DNA of 10,706 nt from Candidatus Bathyarchaeum sp. (GTDB taxonomy: Archaea > Thermoproteota > Bathyarchaeia > Bathyarchaeales > Bathyarchaeaceae), in assembly GCA_003096235.1 (NCBI GenBank), contig PIXT01000135.1, forward strand, positions 1 to 10,706. Direction: 5' to 3'. Made by a program: the position numbers and the translations under genes. Numbering within the stretch: the first letter of the stretch is position 1; every line of letters begins with the position of its first letter. The notes beneath the pieces were generated by a model. The model was not told where the DNA came from and searched no databases. It saw only the letters and a list, made by a program, of their open reading frames with translations. This document shows positions 7,425-10,706 of this stretch, one piece after another.

Positions 7425-7434
7425 TTTTTATATA
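7425..7434 (+). promoter_or_regulatory. Archaeal TATA box for UbiA (leaderless promoter)
   Basis: TTTTTATATA, preceded by the purine-rich CAAAAAC that could act as a BRE, is centred about 24-25 bases before the ATG at 7454. That is the usual TATA-to-start-site distance in archaea, so the mRNA would begin at or next to the ATG. Confidence 0.68.
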
Positions 7435-7453
7435 CTTCAATTCCAGAGACAAT

Positions 7454-8356
7454 ATGCTCCGTGCCGTAAAGGGATTCTTAACATTCATTTCTGTAGAAAG
7501 AGGGATTATGCTTTTCATGATAACCATGGGAGCAACATTTCTGATGGCAAAAAACACTACGCTATTTGGAGCAATATATCTCGGTGCTGTCGCATTTTGC
7601 GGATGGAGCGGAGTAGACGCCATAAATAACGTTTATGACGTTGATTTGGACACAAAATCCGACCCGCTTAGAGCAGATTATACAAAAAAGCTTGGAAGAC
7701 TCGGGCTAGGCATATCATTAATTTTCTTTGCATTATCAATGAGCTTGGGCGCGATAACAGGAATACAATTAGTAACTGTTTTTGTTTTTGTCGGGATTCT
7801 TGCTGGCGTCATGTATTCAGCCCCACCTTTTAGACTCAGGCAAACAATATACAAACCAATAGTGAACTTTTCTGTCGGTGCAGTGCCAGTTCTGATGGTT
7901 GCTGCTTTCTTCAATGTTTTTTCTGTTGAAATATTGGTTTTGATGACTCTTATCGGCGTGTCCACAGCAGTCAACAGTTTATGGGAAGATTTAGCAGACT
8001 ACAAATCAGACTTTAATGCCCACGCACGAACACTGCTAATTGTATTAGGTTTTAAACGTGGACTATATCTTACAATCATCATGGGTTATTCCCTTATTCC
8101 ACTCATGATTCTTGTTGGAGTCTTATTTCAGTTAAGCATGCTTTACTTTGTTGTCTTGACTGGACTAATAGCGTACATATCACTTCGTTTAGTTCAAAAC
8201 CGTCATCTGCTCTTCGGAGGAGCTAATGCAGACACAGAATCAATGCTCAAGCTAGGTGAAGCATTCGCAAAAGATTTCGTAATTATTGCACTAGTGCACA
8301 CAACAAACTTGATGCTAAGCGGCTATTTAACATACCAACAAGCGCTATTGATTTGA
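7454..8356 (+). CDS. UbiA-family prenyltransferase
   Basis: With the ATG at 7454 the protein has 300 residues, the normal family size, and about eight to nine membrane helices. Both aspartate-rich motifs that bind Mg2+ and prenyl diphosphate are present: NNVYDVDLD (58-66) and EDLADYKSD (178-186). YSAPPFRLR (121-129) is another family hallmark. UbiA enzymes transfer an isoprenoid chain to an aromatic or glycerol-phosphate acceptor in the membrane; archaeal members include digeranylgeranylglyceryl phosphate synthase and enzymes of quinone or haem O synthesis. The acceptor cannot be read. The frame stays open upstream to a GTG at 7328, but those 42 codons contain the TATA box and lack family similarity, so they are rejected. 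There is no Shine-Dalgarno, as expected for a leaderless gene. It is divergent from the glycan operon and convergent with the 106-aa gene. Confidence 0.87.
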   Translation: MLRAVKGFLTFISVERGIMLFMITMGATFLMAKNTTLFGAIYLGAVAFCGWSGVDAINNVYDVDLDTKSDPLRADYTKKLGRLGLGISLIFFALSMSLGAITGIQLVTVFVFVGILAGVMYSAPPFRLRQTIYKPIVNFSVGAVPVLMVAAFFNVFSVEILVLMTLIGVSTAVNSLWEDLADYKSDFNAHARTLLIVLGFKRGLYLTIIMGYSLIPLMILVGVLFQLSMLYFVVLTGLIAYISLRLVQNRHLLFGGANADTESMLKLGEAFAKDFVIIALVHTTNLMLSGYLTYQQALLI

Positions 8357-8460
8357 AAAAGTTGTTTGTTTCAGTCCTGCATACAGCTTACGTTGAAGCT
8401 TATTGCTAAACGACTCTGTTAGCAGAGTTCACAATGTAAGTTACGGATACAACTTTTCAA
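8353..8460. terminator. Nested inverted repeats in the convergent gap, possible bidirectional terminator or structured RNA
   Basis: The gap between the two facing stop codons folds on paper as nested stems: 8353-8365 with 8449-8460 (TTGAAAAAGTTGT/ACAACTTTTCAA, one bulge), GTCC 8374-8377 with GGAT 8445-8448, and AGCTTAC 8385-8391 with GTAAGTT 8436-8442. At the tip two hairpins exclude each other: TGCTAA/TTAGCA (8404-8409, 8419-8424) and ACTCTG/CAGAGT (8413-8418, 8423-8428). No long T-tract follows the inner hairpins. Function as a terminator is inferred from position. Confidence 0.45.
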
Positions 8461-8777
8461 ATTCTTTTACGGCTGTTGGGAAGGTGTCTTTGCATATTTT
8501 TGACAGTCGCCTTTTGCTCAACGGGTCTTTGAGTTATCAAGCGTTTTTGAATAAACTCGTAACCACAGTCACATGAAAATCCAATAATTTCGTCATTTTC
8601 TTTTATTAGACCATGAATACGCGATGAAGTGCATCCAGTCTGCTGTTTGTGCACTTTCCAGGTTAAAGCTAAATCGTCTAGAGTTAGAGGTTGAACAGTT
8701 TTTGCCTTAAAAAAGAACCAAACAAGATATGCTACGAACGCAATCCAGAAACCAAACGTCAATACATACAAAATCAT
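8457..8777 (-). CDS. Small single-pass membrane protein with CxC motif, function unknown
   Basis: The ORF of 106 residues starts at ATG 8777. A strongly hydrophobic N-terminal helix (about 2-23, LTFGFWIAFVAYLVWFFF) is followed by a soluble part. That part has Cys49, His55 and the pair Cys69-Asp-Cys71 in GFSCDCGYEF, then a basic tail ending NSRKRI. The Cys/His residues could hold a metal ion, as in a half zinc ribbon, but the spacing (C-x5-H-x13-C-x-C) is not one I can assign. No known family is recognised. The helix lacks a typical signal-peptidase site, so it is probably a membrane anchor with the domain in the cytoplasm. It is convergent with UbiA. A weak 65-aa ORF ends two bases before its start. 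Confidence 0.6.
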   Translation of the reverse strand: MILYVLTFGFWIAFVAYLVWFFFKAKTVQPLTLDDLALTWKVHKQQTGCTSSRIHGLIKENDEIIGFSCDCGYEFIQKRLITQRPVEQKATVKNMQRHLPNSRKRI

Positions 8778-8779
8778 GA

Positions 8780-8977
8780 TCAGTCAACTCGTTTTTTATC
8801 GTTCACAAGATTCGTAGCAAAACCCATGGTGAATTGCATTCTTTGACAACCACGTTTTGTGGAGTAACTGCGTCCGGGAACCGAAACACAGTTTTCAACA
8901 CTCAGTTGTTTTATAAAGTTGCCATGTAATCCAGTTTCCAGTTGCCTAAGAACTATCAGTTTCTTGTTCAAATACAC
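8780..8977 (-). CDS. Doubtful 65-aa ORF upstream of the CxC membrane protein
   Basis: The frame runs from a GTG at 8977 to a TGA two bases before the 106-aa gene. AGGGG lies about five bases ahead of the GTG, a fair but close ribosome site. The product is basic with scattered Cys residues (30 and 44), no membrane helix and no recognisable motif. The tight spacing to the next gene favours a real two-gene unit; the composition and short length favour a chance ORF or a decayed gene. Confidence 0.28.
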   Translation of the reverse strand: MYLNKKLIVLRQLETGLHGNFIKQLSVENCVSVPGRSYSTKRGCQRMQFTMGFATNLVNDKKRVD

Positions 8978-9471
8978 TAACCCCTATTGACACCACGATT
9001 CATTTTGCATTATAGAAAATCACGATAATCAGTTTTAAGTCATATGAAGGCGTACTATGAATCGATATTAACCATATTTATTCTGATTCAGAATCAAACT
9101 AAATTAAAAATAAGAAATGTTAGTATCATCGAAAACAAAGAATGCCAGATATCGAACTGTTTCTTAACAAAAAGGTCACTCATGACAACATAACTGTTTT
9201 TGATTTTAGTTAAACATGTCACAGATAGTCACGTAAATGCAGATAAAAGTCACAATCAGGGTAACTGAGTCAGGAATCAAACATTAGTCATCACACTCAT
9301 GTTAACTTAGGTAACAATTAATGTAACTGAACTCTCTATTTCCCCGATTTTTTGAGGCTAAATAATAACTCAAACTTCAACAAAAGATTCATACAACGAA
9401 ATGCCACGTTCACACCAAATAAACGACACCCACCGATGTGAACCAAAAAAAGGGTACAAGAAGAGAAAAAC
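8978..9471. other. Gene-free AT-rich intergenic region with repeated short motifs
   Basis: About 490 bases separate the minus-strand small genes from the plus-strand secreted protein. No credible ORF is visible. It holds the palindrome at 9080-9094, four GTCAC words (9175, 9218, 9228, 9249) and two GTAACTGA words (9261-9268, 9323-9330), and a T-run near 9348-9353. No well-placed TATA box was found 25 bases before 9472; AAATAA near 9417-9422 could serve a short leader. Confidence 0.5.
9080..9094. repeat. 15-base palindrome ATTCTGA-T-TCAGAAT, possible operator
   Basis: Perfect 7-base arms around one base, with the same outer letters and spacing as the palindrome at 7092-7106. It lies between the divergent small genes and the secreted-protein gene, a place where a regulator could act. 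Confidence 0.4.
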
Positions 9472-10644
9472 ATGAAACACATTTTCTCCTTTTTCATAAA
9501 CATGCTAATACTGTGCACAACAATTTTTGGTCAATACATTCCTGCGATCCAAAACCAAGAAAAAACACCGTTCTATCTAGGCGTCACTTTTTGCGGGGAT
9601 ACAACTAAAGAAGCAAAACTGCTTATTGACAGAGTGAGAACGTACTCTAACCTATTCATTCTTCAATCGGGACCCATAAGCAAAAATGAAACAGCAGTAA
9701 ACGAAATCTGCGATTATGCTGTTGCAGCTAGATTAAACATTATAGTGTATTTTGGCTGGTTTGACAGCGATTGCCCGTGGCAGGTACCGTGGTTAGACTT
9801 TGCTAAACGACGATGGGGTGACCGATTTTTAGGAATCTATTACTATGACGAACCAGGAGGAGTTTATCTTGACTATAATTGGTCACAGTTGTTTAACAAA
9901 ATGAAACAACAGAATTCAACTACGTACCAAACGGTGGCGCCTGTACTAGAAAGTTACCTTAATGGCACCTTGCCTCGAGATTACGATGAAGCAGCAAATA
10001 GATTCATAAGTTCAATCCAAAATAACCCTGGTCTTAACGAGCTGAAAAGCCGCTCGATTACAACTTTTACTTCTGATTATGCACTTTACTGGTTTGACTA
10101 CATAGGAGGATATGATGTTGTTCTTGCAGAGTTTGGATGGAACAATAGTATTGTTCAAGAAATCGCGCTGGTAAGGGGCGCTGCTCAAGTCCAGAACAAA
10201 AGTTGGGGTGCAATAATAACGTGGAAATATAATGAGCCTCCGTATCTTGACAGCGGAGATATAGTATACGAGCAAATGCGCGTGGCTTACGAGGCTGGAG
10301 CCGAATATGTGGTGATTTTCAATTACCCACAGATTAAAGATAATCCATATGGAGCGATGCTTGATGAGCATTTTGAAGCGATTGAAAGATTATGGAATGA
10401 AGCAAAAACACCAAAACCACTACAAGAGTCAGTAACCGCGGAAAACATACTGGTTTTGCCCCGAAACTATGGATGGGGAATGAGACGCCCTGATGACAGA
10501 ATTTGGTACTGGGGACCAGACGAAGAAACACTTCAAATCTGGGAGCTTACACGCAAACTTCTTTCGCAATATGACCTCGAACTAGACATAATATATGAAG
10601 ACAAAGAGTTTCCAATCACAAACCAATATACACAAGTATTCTAA
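9472..10644 (+). CDS. Secreted glycosidase-like (TIM-barrel-type) protein, function unknown
   Basis: 390 residues from ATG 9472 to TAA. Residues 1-20 form a signal peptide (two basic/polar residues, then FSFFINMLILCTTIFG), so the protein is exported. The body has alternating strands and helices with acidic or aromatic strand ends typical of TIM-barrel glycoside hydrolases: FYLGVTFCGD (34-43), IIVYFGWFDSD (90-100), FLGIYYYDEPGG (119-130) with Asp126/Glu127, VVLAEFGW (216-223), and AIITWKYNEP (247-256). The last 70 residues (ENILVLPRNYGWGM at 324-337, then LTRKLLSQYDLELDIIYED) look like a separate alpha/beta domain. There are six N-x-S/T sequons (Asn72, 136, 148, 164, 224, 242), suggesting surface glycosylation. 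No Shine-Dalgarno is clear (only AAGAAGAG). Catalytic activity and family are inferred from motif style; I cannot assign a GH number, and a non-catalytic surface protein is possible. Confidence 0.72.
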   Translation: MKHIFSFFINMLILCTTIFGQYIPAIQNQEKTPFYLGVTFCGDTTKEAKLLIDRVRTYSNLFILQSGPISKNETAVNEICDYAVAARLNIIVYFGWFDSDCPWQVPWLDFAKRRWGDRFLGIYYYDEPGGVYLDYNWSQLFNKMKQQNSTTYQTVAPVLESYLNGTLPRDYDEAANRFISSIQNNPGLNELKSRSITTFTSDYALYWFDYIGGYDVVLAEFGWNNSIVQEIALVRGAAQVQNKSWGAIITWKYNEPPYLDSGDIVYEQMRVAYEAGAEYVVIFNYPQIKDNPYGAMLDEHFEAIERLWNEAKTPKPLQESVTAENILVLPRNYGWGMRRPDDRIWYWGPDEETLQIWELTRKLLSQYDLELDIIYEDKEFPITNQYTQVF

Positions 10645-10706
10645 AAAACCAACAACTCAATTTATGACAAAACAAAAACAAAACTTAATTGCCATTTTTG
10701 TAGGAC

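Larger units (their letters stand above)
6832..7453. other. Divergent intergenic region between the AbrB-like operon and UbiA
   Basis: About 620 bases with no convincing gene once the UbiA start is placed at 7454. It should hold the promoters for both directions. It contains a hairpin (6938-6962), a 15-base palindrome (7092-7106), a short GC-rich patch with GGGG/CCCC arms (7124-7127 and 7136-7139) and a CCCGCGGG palindrome (7137-7144) that stand out from the AT-rich surroundings, and two TATA-like boxes facing UbiA. Confidence 0.6.

Noticed and set aside
7328..7453. N-terminal 42-residue extension of UbiA from a GTG start
   Set aside because: It contains the TATA box of the gene and makes the protein longer than the family norm.
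8978..9471. Possible CRISPR array or tRNA in the long intergenic stretch
   Set aside because: The repeated words are five to eight bases with irregular spacing, and no cloverleaf or T-loop sequence was found.
9336..9518. 60-aa minus-strand ORF reaching into the start of the secreted protein
   Set aside because: It overlaps the signal-peptide codons on the other strand, and its hydrophobic look mirrors AT-rich non-coding DNA. No ribosome site is visible.
10012..10531. Two minus-strand ORFs of 119 and 65 residues
   Set aside because: Both are antisense to the glycosidase-like gene, which has a signal peptide and coherent domains; their compositions are not protein-like.

Overview
The window looks archaeal, and the gene mix would suit an uncultured Thermoproteota/Bathyarchaeia-type lineage, but the lineage is inferred from gene types and not from a search. 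The archaeal signs are a TATA box (TTTTTATATA) placed so that transcription would begin at the ATG of a UbiA-family gene (a leaderless mRNA), a 47-residue AbrB-type protein, a polyprenyl-phosphate-sugar synthase with C-terminal membrane helices, a mixture of leaderless and GGAGG-led genes, and several TTG starts. The DNA is AT-rich throughout. I see no rRNA, tRNA, CRISPR array or transposase.

Left part (1-6831, all on the minus strand). Seven genes follow each other closely from 6831 down to the left edge: a 47-aa AbrB/MazE-like protein, an overlapping 131-aa basic helical protein, a processive-type membrane GT2 glycosyltransferase, a GT-C-like multi-pass membrane protein, a DPM/GtrB-like polyprenyl-phosphate sugar synthase, a GDP-mannose 3,5-epimerase-like sugar-nucleotide epimerase, and a B12-binding radical SAM protein cut by the window edge. 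Gaps are 0-86 bases, with ATGA, TGATG and 29-base overlaps, so this reads as one operon. The likely theme is assembly of a cell-surface or lipid-linked glycan: the epimerase makes an unusual nucleotide sugar, the DPM-like enzyme loads sugar on a polyprenyl phosphate, the GT-C-like protein would use such a donor outside the membrane, the GT2 polymerises or extends, and the radical SAM enzyme may modify a sugar or lipid.

Middle (6832-8460). A gene-poor divergent region carries a hairpin, a 15-base palindrome and TATA boxes. It is followed on the plus strand by a 300-aa UbiA prenyltransferase, best started at 7454. UbiA converges with a small minus-strand gene, and the gap between them can fold into nested inverted repeats with two competing hairpins.

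Right part (8457-10706). There is a 106-aa single-pass membrane protein with a Cys-x-Cys motif (minus), a doubtful 65-aa ORF just upstream of it, an approximately 490-base non-coding stretch with a second palindrome of the same pattern as the first and repeated GTCAC words, and a 390-aa secreted protein that looks like a TIM-barrel glycosidase-type protein with six N-glycosylation sequons.

The points most worth checking are the AbrB/131-aa overlapping pair at the head of the glycan operon, the plant-GME-like epimerase in an archaeal cluster, the leaderless UbiA start, and the two look-alike palindromes.
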